This document shows positions 34,741-42,350 of a DNA stretch of 46,089 nucleotides, piece by piece; the first letter of the stretch is position 1; the number at the start of each line of letters is the position of its first letter. This DNA is from an uncultured Planctomycetota bacterium (GTDB taxonomy: Bacteria; Planctomycetota; Planctomycetia; Gemmatales; HRBIN36), in contig CALFAY010000017.1 in NCBI GenBank assembly GCA_937944855.1, positions 1 through 46,089 on the forward strand, in the 5' to 3' direction. A program made the translations under genes and the position numbers. The notes under the pieces are model-generated. The model searched no databases. It had not been told where the DNA came from and saw only the letters and a program-made list of their open reading frames with translations.

Positions 34741-37029
34741 TCAGCGCCGCGGGAAAGCAGGCTGATCGGGCAGCAATTCCGGGTAGATGGTCAGCGTGAC
34801 CTTGGCTCCTGCCAGCAGCCGGGCCTCGGGCCGGGTCGGATTGTCCAACTCGGCGCGAACATGCACCATGCCTGTGCCTGCTTCGATCTGACTGCCGACT
34901 GCCGTGATGATCGCTTCCAGCGTGTCAGCCCGGGCCGAGCTTGGAGGAAGCCGCCAAATGCGGACCAGACGATCTGCTCCGCCGGTGAAAAGCAAGGTCG
35001 GTTGGTCGCTGTTTTCCGGCTCTGGCAGAAAGGCGGCGCAGGTGACGGATCCGGGGTCCGGCGTGATGAGATGACGGAGTTCCCGACTTTGCAGAGGCCA
35101 GACTTCGGGGACGGCGGTCAGGCCCCGGAACTCCCGGGCATTGACCAGGATGATCGGCAGGTGAACATGAGCGGCTGGACTGAGAGTCGGCACGGCGGTG
35201 CTGACTTCCGGAGGCGGCGGTTGAGTCGGCTGCGGCCCGCACAGAGCCAGCGCTCCAGGCACGCTCCACAGCGATTCCTCGAATGCAGACGATGCCAGAA
35301 CTCCCAGGGTCAACAAACTGTTTCGGCGAAGTCCGTGTCCATAGGCGTCCCGGAAGAAGGCCGCTTCTTCGGGACGCGCTGGTGTTGTGAACAGTTGGAC
35401 TCGTCCAGCGGAATTGGCCGTCAGCACCATTTGGCCCGACGGAGTGAACAACGCCAGCGAACTGAACTGGCCCCGCCCTCCGCTGTCAATGACACCGACG
35501 ATGTCACGGTCTTCGAAGTCGATGATCCACAGCTTGTCACCGGCATCAAAGAGGCAGCGTTCGCCGTCCCGGCTGATGCCGAGGCGGGGCACGTCACCGG
35601 TGCGGTCCCGCTGCCGGAAGTCGAGCTGGGCAAACTGAGGCCCGATCTTCCACCGCTTCAAGGCCCGGTCAGTTCCCGCAGAGACTAGATACAAATCCCC
35701 TTGCTTTCCCTGGCTGAAATGCAACGTGGTAATGGATCCTCGGTGGGCAGGTTCCGTGGCGGATTCCTGAACACGGTACAGGAATTTCGGCCCCTCGTCC
35801 TCGATTCGCCAGAGGCACAAGCTGCGATCGGCTCCCGTGGCGATCAGATTCCCGTCCGGGCTGAAGGCCACAGCACGAACAGCCCCTCCCCGATGCGCCT
35901 CCGGATGCGTCAGCTCGACACTCCGCTTGTCGGTGCGGCGGCCCTGGGAGTTTACCGTGATCTCCCAGAGTCGAATCCGTCCATGATCGCCCCCCGTGAC
36001 GAAACGATACAGAGTTTCCCCGGTTGCATCTTTGCGGCTGGGTTTGCCCGCAGCCACGGCGTACACCGGAACCTCTTCCGTGAGCGTCTCCCAGCGTCGG
36101 CCGACCACCCAGTCCCAGAGGATCACCGTCTGATCCTCGCTGGCGGAAGCCAGCAGGACGCCGTCGGGCGAGATAGCCACACCGTGGACCGGTCCCGTGT
36201 GGCCACGCAATTCGCGGAGAGGGTCCAGAGGCTGCTCCGGCTCAACCAGGCAACGCATGCCGACTTTGAGATAGGGAGTTTGTTGTACCGGCACTCCTCC
36301 CTCGATGCGAAGCCGTTCATAATTCGAGACGCGAAACACCGGCTCCCCTGCCCGAACTGCTTCGCCCGGCTTCTTGTAGATGCGCGAAACCAAACCGGGC
36401 ACGCTGGTGACGATTCGATGCAACTCCCGCTCGGTCCTGGCCTTGATCAGTTCCTGTCGCGCCAGGTCGCGTTCCTCGACTGCCTTCCGCCATTCCTCGT
36501 AGGCTCGCAGCATCTCGAACTCATGAACCAGTTTCTCGGTGGCGGAGACAGCGATGCCGGCACGCTGGTCCTCCTGTACGATCTGACGAGCGGTGTCGTA
36601 TTTCAGCTTCGCGGCGGCGATAGCTGGTTCACTCTCGGCCTTGACCCGAGCCGCGTCTTCGGCGGCCTGAGCGACTCGATCATCCAGGCGGCCCAGCACC
36701 TGACCGCGCTTCACCGGCTGGTTGAGTTCCACAAGGATTTCCCGGATCTGACCGTCAAAGCGGCTGGCGACTTCCTGCTCTTCTGCGAGGGTCACAACGG
36801 CATTGTAAATGGTGATTGGGTCTTTTTTCGGCTGAGCGGGACGCAGCGACAAACCGAAATCCGCTGGTCCACTGTCGTTGCGAAGGACAGGGATTGCTCC
36901 CGGAAGGGCTGCCGACGCTTCGGACTCACCGGCGGCAGCATCCTCGGCGAAGGGGCCCAGCTTGAGCCAATACAGGGACCCCACTCCCGCCGCGAACAGA
37001 AGGGCAACCAATCCGAGAAATCGCCACAT
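34741..37029 (-). CDS. HlyD-type membrane-fusion protein with inserted WD40 beta-propeller
   Basis: 762 residues. An N-terminal membrane anchor (3-22) and a linker lead to a barrel-sandwich half-motif EVASRFDGQIREILVELNQP (about 86-105). A long coiled coil follows (about 118-205), then the returning half IVTSVPGLVSRIYKKPGEAV and a beta-barrel start ending near CLVEPEQP (about 267). At that point a WD40 propeller of about seven blades begins (LRGHTGPVHGVAISPDG, SEDQTVILWD, VAFSPDGNLIATGADRSLCLWR, and a last blade FTGGADRLVRIWR). After about residue 695 the missing adaptor strands return (MVHVRAEL, LLAGAKVTLTIYPE). The propeller is thus inserted inside the adaptor domain, on the periplasmic side. 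It is the middle gene of the three-gene operon. Confidence 0.87.
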   Translation of the reverse strand: MWRFLGLVALLFAAGVGSLYWLKLGPFAEDAAAGESEASAALPGAIPVLRNDSGPADFGLSLRPAQPKKDPITIYNAVVTLAEEQEVASRFDGQIREILVELNQPVKRGQVLGRLDDRVAQAAEDAARVKAESEPAIAAAKLKYDTARQIVQEDQRAGIAVSATEKLVHEFEMLRAYEEWRKAVEERDLARQELIKARTERELHRIVTSVPGLVSRIYKKPGEAVRAGEPVFRVSNYERLRIEGGVPVQQTPYLKVGMRCLVEPEQPLDPLRELRGHTGPVHGVAISPDGVLLASASEDQTVILWDWVVGRRWETLTEEVPVYAVAAGKPSRKDATGETLYRFVTGGDHGRIRLWEITVNSQGRRTDKRSVELTHPEAHRGGAVRAVAFSPDGNLIATGADRSLCLWRIEDEGPKFLYRVQESATEPAHRGSITTLHFSQGKQGDLYLVSAGTDRALKRWKIGPQFAQLDFRQRDRTGDVPRLGISRDGERCLFDAGDKLWIIDFEDRDIVGVIDSGGRGQFSSLALFTPSGQMVLTANSAGRVQLFTTPARPEEAAFFRDAYGHGLRRNSLLTLGVLASSAFEESLWSVPGALALCGPQPTQPPPPEVSTAVPTLSPAAHVHLPIILVNAREFRGLTAVPEVWPLQSRELRHLITPDPGSVTCAAFLPEPENSDQPTLLFTGGADRLVRIWRLPPSSARADTLEAIITAVGSQIEAGTGMVHVRAELDNPTRPEARLLAGAKVTLTIYPELLPDQPAFPRR

Positions 37030-37086
37030 GCTCGTAACCTCCGCCGACTCCGTCCAAGACAGGAAGGGGGGTCGGTAACCTGTCTC

Positions 37087-39138
37087 TCAAAACAGCCAGA
37101 AGATGATCCGTTCGTAGAAGAATTCCCACAGCTCGTAGAACAGAACATACCCCAACGGACGTGGGCCGCAGCGGACCTTGACCTTGGCCTCGGCTCCGAC
37201 CAGCATCGTATCGAGTTCTTCCCGCGGAATGTTGTCGGTCTCGACGCGGGCTTCCAGCACCGTCTCATGTCCCTGAATGACAGCCTCCCCGGCCAAGCCT
37301 TCCGGATAGAGCCGGCCCTTGTAGGTCCGGTCAGGATGGCTGGCCAAGAGGATGTCCACCCCCAGCGATTCCCCGGGCTTGAGGCGATTCAACGCATCCC
37401 GGATGTGGCCGACATGGGCCTCGGGAATCTTTATGACGATCTCCCACGGGCCTTCGGTGTCAGCGACCTGTAAGAGAGCATCGCCGGGTTTGACTGGTCG
37501 GCCTTCCAGTTTTTCGACCGGGTCGAAGGTCACCACGGTTCCCGAAATGGGGGCCGTCACCGCCGCCTCGCGCGGCTTGCGGGTTTGAAGGAGAAGCACG
37601 TCCAGCTCGGCCTTGGCCTTGTTGTACTCGAAGTCGGCCCGAATCCGCTCGTTTTCCAATTGGATTTTTTGCTCGGGAGTAAGGCCCGGCCGGTTGCTCT
37701 GCTCCACATACAAGGCCCGCTGCTGCTGAGCGTAATTCATCTGGGCGATCAGCGTGTTGACCTTGCTGAGCAGTTCGAGATCGCTGATGAGCAGAAGTTC
37801 CTGGTCCCGTGCCACTTTTTCCAGGTTGGAAACCTTGACCTTCACGATCGGGCCGGTGACGCGGGAATAGACGATCCGCCGTTCCTTGGGCAGAAGCTGA
37901 CCCTTGGCATCCATGCGCAGCGGATAGGGGATGGCGATGAGCAGGAATATGAGCAGAAACACTCCGCCCAGGATGGCCCCAGCGATGGCACCGGGCTTGC
38001 CGCGCAAGCTGTCTTTGACATTGGCAAGGGGAGACAGCAGCCAGCGCAGCGGCAGCCGACGATACTCCAAAGCGTTGTAGAGGGCGGGAGCGGCATGCTT
38101 TACGATGACTTCCATGCGTTTGACATACGCTTCCGTTCCGCCCGTCGGTTCGAAGAACTCAACCATCATCGCCGAACGGCACGGCCTTGCGGAATCGGCT
38201 TCCCGCTCATCCCGCATCGGCTGGACGATGAGCAGTTTGCTGTTGCTTTCGGCCAGATAGTTATCCAGGGCTTCGAGCACTTTCGGTGGCAGAGTGTCGT
38301 CCTTGACCCCGGAGTAGATGAGCCGTTCGCCCCAGATCAAGACCTGGTCGAACAATGCACGCATCGTCTGCACGAGATTGCTGCGTTTTTCGATGACGTC
38401 GGCCCCGCTGATGGCCTCGACCTGCGTAGAGCTGCCAAGACGGGTCGCTACGCTGACCCGGTCGCACTGGATCAGACGGCGGGCGTCGTTGACGATCAGA
38501 TAGGCCACCTCGCGTGGGTTCAAGCTGCCGTGGATGCGGCGGGCAAAATCCTCCAGCTGGGTCCACAACTGCTCGCGCCCCGCCATCTGCCGCAGTTGGA
38601 TGTTACGCAGGTATGAGGCGGCGTAATCCGAGAGATCCACCATGAATTGAAGGAAGCCGCGCTGGGCCTGAGGACTGCGATCCGGCTCCTGCCAGACTTC
38701 GATAATGCCGGCCACCTGACGGTCGATGAGAATGGGGACCAGAAGGATGAAGTAGCGCGTCAGGTTGGCAGCCGCAGGCGCATCGCCGTTGACCTCGCCG
38801 CCGCTCTGCGGAGGCACCAGCCGCGGCTTACCCGCCTGCGCCGTCTGACGCAGAAGCTCGTCGTGACACGGCTGCGCGTTTTCGATCTCGTGCAGACCGA
38901 CTTCACGGTAATTGATTTGATACAGCAGTTGCAAATGGCCTTGCTCAGTCCGTCCCCACACCGCGCCGGCCGGTGCGGCGATGGCGGTCAGCAGCCGTTG
39001 CAGAAACTCGGCAAAGTATTCGGGGGGGTTGAGGCTCGACTCGGAGAGCTTCGCCACTTCCTCCACCAGCCGGTTGATCTCCCGCCGCTTCTGCTCCAGC
39101 AAACGCGGATCAACGGGATTCTCCGGGGTTGTACTCAC
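37087..39138 (-). CDS. Tandem GAF-like sensor fused to HlyD-type membrane-fusion protein
   Basis: About 683 residues from the GTG at 39138, which has GAGGG about 8 nt upstream. A TTG at 39225 would extend the frame, but it overlaps the -35 box. The cytoplasmic half contains two GAF-like domains: about 35-185 (YFAEFLQRLLTAIAAP, VPILIDRQVAGIIEVW) and about 195-365 (NPREVAYLIVNDARRLI, SKLLIVQPM, AMMVEFFEP). One membrane helix follows (PGAIAGAILGGVFLLIFLLI), then an adaptor: IVYSRVTGPIVKVKVSNLEKV, a coiled coil, VTAPISGTVVTFDP and a beta-barrel. It ends in an aromatic tail (FYERIIFWLF). The arrangement suggests that a cytoplasmic ligand controls an export adaptor. It is the first gene of the operon. 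Confidence 0.87.
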   Translation of the reverse strand: MSTTPENPVDPRLLEQKRREINRLVEEVAKLSESSLNPPEYFAEFLQRLLTAIAAPAGAVWGRTEQGHLQLLYQINYREVGLHEIENAQPCHDELLRQTAQAGKPRLVPPQSGGEVNGDAPAAANLTRYFILLVPILIDRQVAGIIEVWQEPDRSPQAQRGFLQFMVDLSDYAASYLRNIQLRQMAGREQLWTQLEDFARRIHGSLNPREVAYLIVNDARRLIQCDRVSVATRLGSSTQVEAISGADVIEKRSNLVQTMRALFDQVLIWGERLIYSGVKDDTLPPKVLEALDNYLAESNSKLLIVQPMRDEREADSARPCRSAMMVEFFEPTGGTEAYVKRMEVIVKHAAPALYNALEYRRLPLRWLLSPLANVKDSLRGKPGAIAGAILGGVFLLIFLLIAIPYPLRMDAKGQLLPKERRIVYSRVTGPIVKVKVSNLEKVARDQELLLISDLELLSKVNTLIAQMNYAQQQRALYVEQSNRPGLTPEQKIQLENERIRADFEYNKAKAELDVLLLQTRKPREAAVTAPISGTVVTFDPVEKLEGRPVKPGDALLQVADTEGPWEIVIKIPEAHVGHIRDALNRLKPGESLGVDILLASHPDRTYKGRLYPEGLAGEAVIQGHETVLEARVETDNIPREELDTMLVGAEAKVKVRCGPRPLGYVLFYELWEFFYERIIFWLF

Positions 39139-39196
39139 TTTCTGTTCCCTCGATGGACTCCATGAGGAAGGGACAGACTGGCTCGGCAACTTATCG

Positions 39197-39225
39197 ATGA
39201 TATACGTTCGTGCAAACCTCTTCAA
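39197..39225 (-). promoter_or_regulatory. Promoter of the three-gene membrane-fusion operon
   Basis: On the minus strand TTGAAG (39225-39220), a 17-bp spacer and TATCAT (39202-39197) precede a predicted start near 39190. This leaves a leader of about 52 nt before the GTG at 39138 and argues against the TTG start at 39225, which lies inside the -35 box. Confidence 0.55.
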
Positions 39226-39361
39226 GGCAGACTATCGCCAGTCGACTCGGCGCCGACCGACGCCGGACGGCAGCGGTGCCTGGTTCTGGAATGCGGTACT
39301 CCGTTTTAGACCTGAAGGCAGATTTCGACCAAAGATGGCGTCCGGGGCGGTCCGCAGCGGA

Positions 39362-40390
39362 TCATCTGGTCAGGGCATGGTCCGCAGGACGGCGTCCGGG
39401 AACGAAGCCGTTGAAACGAAACGGAGAAGCCTTGTATTCCCCAACGAGATCGACGCAAGCCTTTTCCGGGATCCTTTCTTCCAAATCTAATGCCCAGTAG
39501 CACGCCTGGACCAGCAGCCGCCGAAGTCCCTCTCTTTCGAAGTCCTGACTCGAAGCGATCGTCGAGCAGAACACCCGGGCCGTCTTTCCCTGTGCTGTGC
39601 GATACGTCTTGGTCCAGGCGATCGGCATCATCGGGTCGTTCTGCCTGCCCTCGACGGGTTTGTCGGTGGGGTTCATCCCTTCCAGGACCTGTCCAAAGAC
39701 CAGGGGCAGGCAGTCGCCGGGAAGAGGCAGGCGAACCCCGTACACATCCGTCGGTCCCCAGATGTCACCGTCAGCGATGCCGCGGACGATTGGATGGTTC
39801 CTTTCCTTCGGATTGATGATGCCGCGCGTGCTCTGAACCCCGTGCTTGCCGTGATGGCTGATCCAGGTTTCGCCCAGGACCTGGCGGCCGAAGCCTCCTT
39901 CGTATTCCTTGCCGCGATGGTCCCAAGTGTAGTGGGCGAAGCGGCTGGTCGGCGGCAATCGGAACGCATGGGTCGAAGTACGCAGCCCGATGATCGGCCG
40001 GCCGGACTCGATGTACTCCGCCAGATGTTCCATCTGTTCATCGGGCAGGTTGCGCCAACGGAGGAAAAGCACGGCCAGGTCGGCTGTCTTCAGCTTTTCC
40101 AGACCGGGAATGTTGTCGTTCTGATTGGGATTGATGGTGCCGTTCTGCTTGTCGATCGGAAACAGCACCGTGCATTTGAAGCCGTGATGCCTGGCGAGAA
40201 TCTTCCCGAACTGAGGGATCATCTCTTCCGAGCGGTACTCTTCGTCTCCGCACACAAGCACGATATGTTTGCCTTTTCCGGGTCCATCAAAGCCGTCGTA
40301 GACGACCCACAACGGTTGTTCCGGGGCGAAACCCGTTGTAGCCGTGACACCCAAAACAACAGCGGCACAGGCAAGCAGAGGTCGGCACAT
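39362..40390 (-). CDS. Secreted ThuA-like (type 1 glutamine amidotransferase-like) protein
   Basis: 342 residues from the ATG at 40390, where a signal peptide begins (MCRPLLACAAVVLGVTA) and GAGGA lies 8 nt upstream; the longer frame to 40501 adds 37 unsupported residues. The body has the ThuA fold: IVLVCGDEEYRSEEMIPQFG, ADLAVLFLRWRNLPDEQM, LAEYIESGRPIIGLRTSTHAF and VFCSTIASSQDFEREGLRRL. ThuA-like proteins are linked to sugar catabolism, and in planctomycetes they are often exported and occur with dehydrogenases or heme proteins. The enzymatic role is not established. The gene stands alone here, between the membrane-fusion operon and the porin gene on the same strand. Confidence 0.85.
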   Translation of the reverse strand: MCRPLLACAAVVLGVTATTGFAPEQPLWVVYDGFDGPGKGKHIVLVCGDEEYRSEEMIPQFGKILARHHGFKCTVLFPIDKQNGTINPNQNDNIPGLEKLKTADLAVLFLRWRNLPDEQMEHLAEYIESGRPIIGLRTSTHAFRLPPTSRFAHYTWDHRGKEYEGGFGRQVLGETWISHHGKHGVQSTRGIINPKERNHPIVRGIADGDIWGPTDVYGVRLPLPGDCLPLVFGQVLEGMNPTDKPVEGRQNDPMMPIAWTKTYRTAQGKTARVFCSTIASSQDFEREGLRRLLVQACYWALDLEERIPEKACVDLVGEYKASPFRFNGFVPGRRPADHALTR

Positions 40391-40505
40391 GGTGCCCGTC
40401 CTCCTCGCAGAGGGATTGAGTTCAGCAGGTTGCAGTCTGTGACCAGCGGTCAGCAGGCGCTCCGCTGAGAGGAGTATATGCGAGGGGTGCGAGGGGATCA
40501 AAACC

Positions 40506-41738
40506 TCAAAAGAAGATGGCCAACTGCACGAACAAGCCCTCGAAGGTCAGATCGCTGCGGCGACGACTGGTCTTTCCGACGGCCACGTCGTCGCTCAGGT
40601 GCACGCTGTCCACAAGCCCGAGCCAGTGAGAGAACTCGTAGCCGACGGCGAGCCGCATGTCCTCGCGGAACTCGTAACTGATGCCTACAGCCGTTTCCAG
40701 CACCGGCACTACCTGCTCCCATTTTTCAGCCAGATTGACGAACGGCTCGCCGGCTTCATCCTGAAGCAGGCTCTCGCTATAGCGGCCGGAAAGAAGGGAA
40801 AGGCTCCCGCGAGCAAAAAGGTGGGTGTACTCGGCACATCGCCACGCTCCTTCAGTACCGACGCGAATCCCAAGTCCTCGAAATCGCAGTTCGCCCAACG
40901 ACCGTGACCCGCTGAAACTCAGAAACTCGTCGAAACCGCCGGTATCTCCTCCGGTGTAGAAGGCGTTCTGCCGCATCTTGATCTGACCGAGGCGAATGCC
41001 GCCGAAGAAGTTGATGAGGAAGTCGTCTCCCACCGTGAGCCGGGGACCGAATTGGATGTCCACCACGTCCAGATCTACATTGGCTTGGGAGAATGCACCC
41101 GTGACCTGCCGCGGACCTACCGGACTGAGCAACGTAGCGTGAACGACGCCGCCCGGGGGAGCGGTGAAGGTCTGATTCCCGTGGGCGTGAAAGTAGGTGT
41201 AAAAGGCAGCCAGTTCCCACTCCGGACCCGGCAGCGCGAAGGCGAAGCCGAAGCGGATGCCGCTGTCCGTATCGTAGAAGTTCGAAACGACCGGCCCTTC
41301 CGGAACGCCATTGTCGTTCGGATCGACAATAGCGAAGTCGAGTGCCCGCCGTCGCGCGCGCCAGAGCAAATAGTCGATGCGGGGAGAAATGCCGTTGCTT
41401 AGATGCTCCACTTCGCTATAGCGGAACGACGTCTCAGCCCCTTCTTGGATCACTTCTTCCCCTGGCACAGGTCGGGCAAACCCTGCGGGGCCTGAACGTG
41501 CGGTCCCAATAACGGAGTTTTCGTTCCGCCACGGATCGACCGACTTCGGAGCAAAGGGAATCGGCTCCGTGGGTGGTGCAGCCGTCGCCGGTGCCGGCGC
41601 GGGGACGGAATCCTGAAATGCCGACGAGGAGGCTCCCGAAGGTCCGAAATGTTGTTGCCCGGCCAGTACCCCCGGCCAGACCAAGGAACAGATCGTGACG
41701 ACGACAGCGGCCAGTGGAAGGCCCGACGTTTCGGTCAT
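40506..41738 (-). CDS. Lpg1974-family pore-forming outer-membrane protein
   Basis: 410 residues from the ATG at 41738, with GGGGAGAGG upstream and a signal peptide (TSGLPLAAVVVTICSLVW) directly after. A Pro/Ala-rich periplasmic stretch leads to a beta-barrel: GISPRIDYLLWRARRRALDF, SGIRFGFAFALPGPEWELAA, FYTYFHAHGN, VVDIQFGPRLTVG, FGGIRLGQIKMRQ, ending in VQLAIFF with a C-terminal Phe typical of barrels. The pattern fits the Lpg1974 family, first named in Legionella and multiplied in planctomycetes. Substrate unknown. The upstream longer frame to 41828 lacks a ribosome site and signal character. Confidence 0.82.
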   Translation of the reverse strand: MTETSGLPLAAVVVTICSLVWPGVLAGQQHFGPSGASSSAFQDSVPAPAPATAAPPTEPIPFAPKSVDPWRNENSVIGTARSGPAGFARPVPGEEVIQEGAETSFRYSEVEHLSNGISPRIDYLLWRARRRALDFAIVDPNDNGVPEGPVVSNFYDTDSGIRFGFAFALPGPEWELAAFYTYFHAHGNQTFTAPPGGVVHATLLSPVGPRQVTGAFSQANVDLDVVDIQFGPRLTVGDDFLINFFGGIRLGQIKMRQNAFYTGGDTGGFDEFLSFSGSRSLGELRFRGLGIRVGTEGAWRCAEYTHLFARGSLSLLSGRYSESLLQDEAGEPFVNLAEKWEQVVPVLETAVGISYEFREDMRLAVGYEFSHWLGLVDSVHLSDDVAVGKTSRRRSDLTFEGLFVQLAIFF

Positions 41739-41876
41739 GACCAATCCTCTCCCCGTGGTTTCGCATCTGCAACAATTCGCTTCCGCCCGGAGAACAGCGG
41801 CTATAGGTTTCGGCTGGGAGCGGAGCAAGGCCAGTTATCCAGCGGATTTGCTGTCGGAAGGGAAACTCAGGAAAAG

Positions 41877-42350
41877 CTAGCGATTCTGCGGCGGATGAGC
41901 GAACGGCGAGATCGGACCATCAGTTTTGTATTGCCCCGTTCCTCCCTGATAATGACGGCCATGCCACCACCGCAGTCGGACGAGGCGGGGAAGCCACACG
42001 CCTTGATAGTCCCAGCCCCAAGTTCCCTCGTCAACCTGACGTGGTTCGCCGCCCACCACGGCCCCGCCGCCGACGTAATATCCGACGTATCCGGGAGCAT
42101 CTGTCGGTTCAGCCAGAGGCGAAACCTGCCCGTAGTAACCGGCTCGCCGCCCGGAGTGTTCGGGCGTCGGCCAGCACGGAAGGTACAACCACCAGCGGCA
42201 AGGCTCTTCCGGTGATTTGTGGAAAGAAAACCAATCGGCTCGGCTTCCGCCCGGCACGAAGAGAAGTGCCAGTGCGGCCCACACCGCTAACGTTCTCAGG
42301 TGCAGCCTTTCAACTGCCGACAGTTGGTGTCGGGCTGTTTGCTCAGCCAT
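41877..42350 (-). CDS. Small secreted aromatic/glycine-rich protein of unknown function
   Basis: 157 residues. The N-terminus has a signal sequence (LAVWAALALLFVPGGSRA), followed by a mature part rich in Trp, Tyr, Gly and Pro (EEPCRWWLYLPCWP, YVGYYVGGGAVVGG, GRHYQGGTGQY) with a Cys pair. I do not recognise a family. Its ATG overlaps the stop of the RTX/GlcG-like gene in ATGGCTGA, so translation is probably coupled. This suggests a partner or accessory role for that protein. It is followed 138 bp later by the porin gene on the same strand. Confidence 0.7.
   Translation of the reverse strand: MAEQTARHQLSAVERLHLRTLAVWAALALLFVPGGSRADWFSFHKSPEEPCRWWLYLPCWPTPEHSGRRAGYYGQVSPLAEPTDAPGYVGYYVGGGAVVGGEPRQVDEGTWGWDYQGVWLPRLVRLRWWHGRHYQGGTGQYKTDGPISPFAHPPQNR

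Noticed and set aside
35701..37473. 590-codon plus-strand frame opposite the WD40/HlyD and GAF/HlyD genes
   Set aside because: It spans the antisense of two real genes and their gap and shows no family signature.
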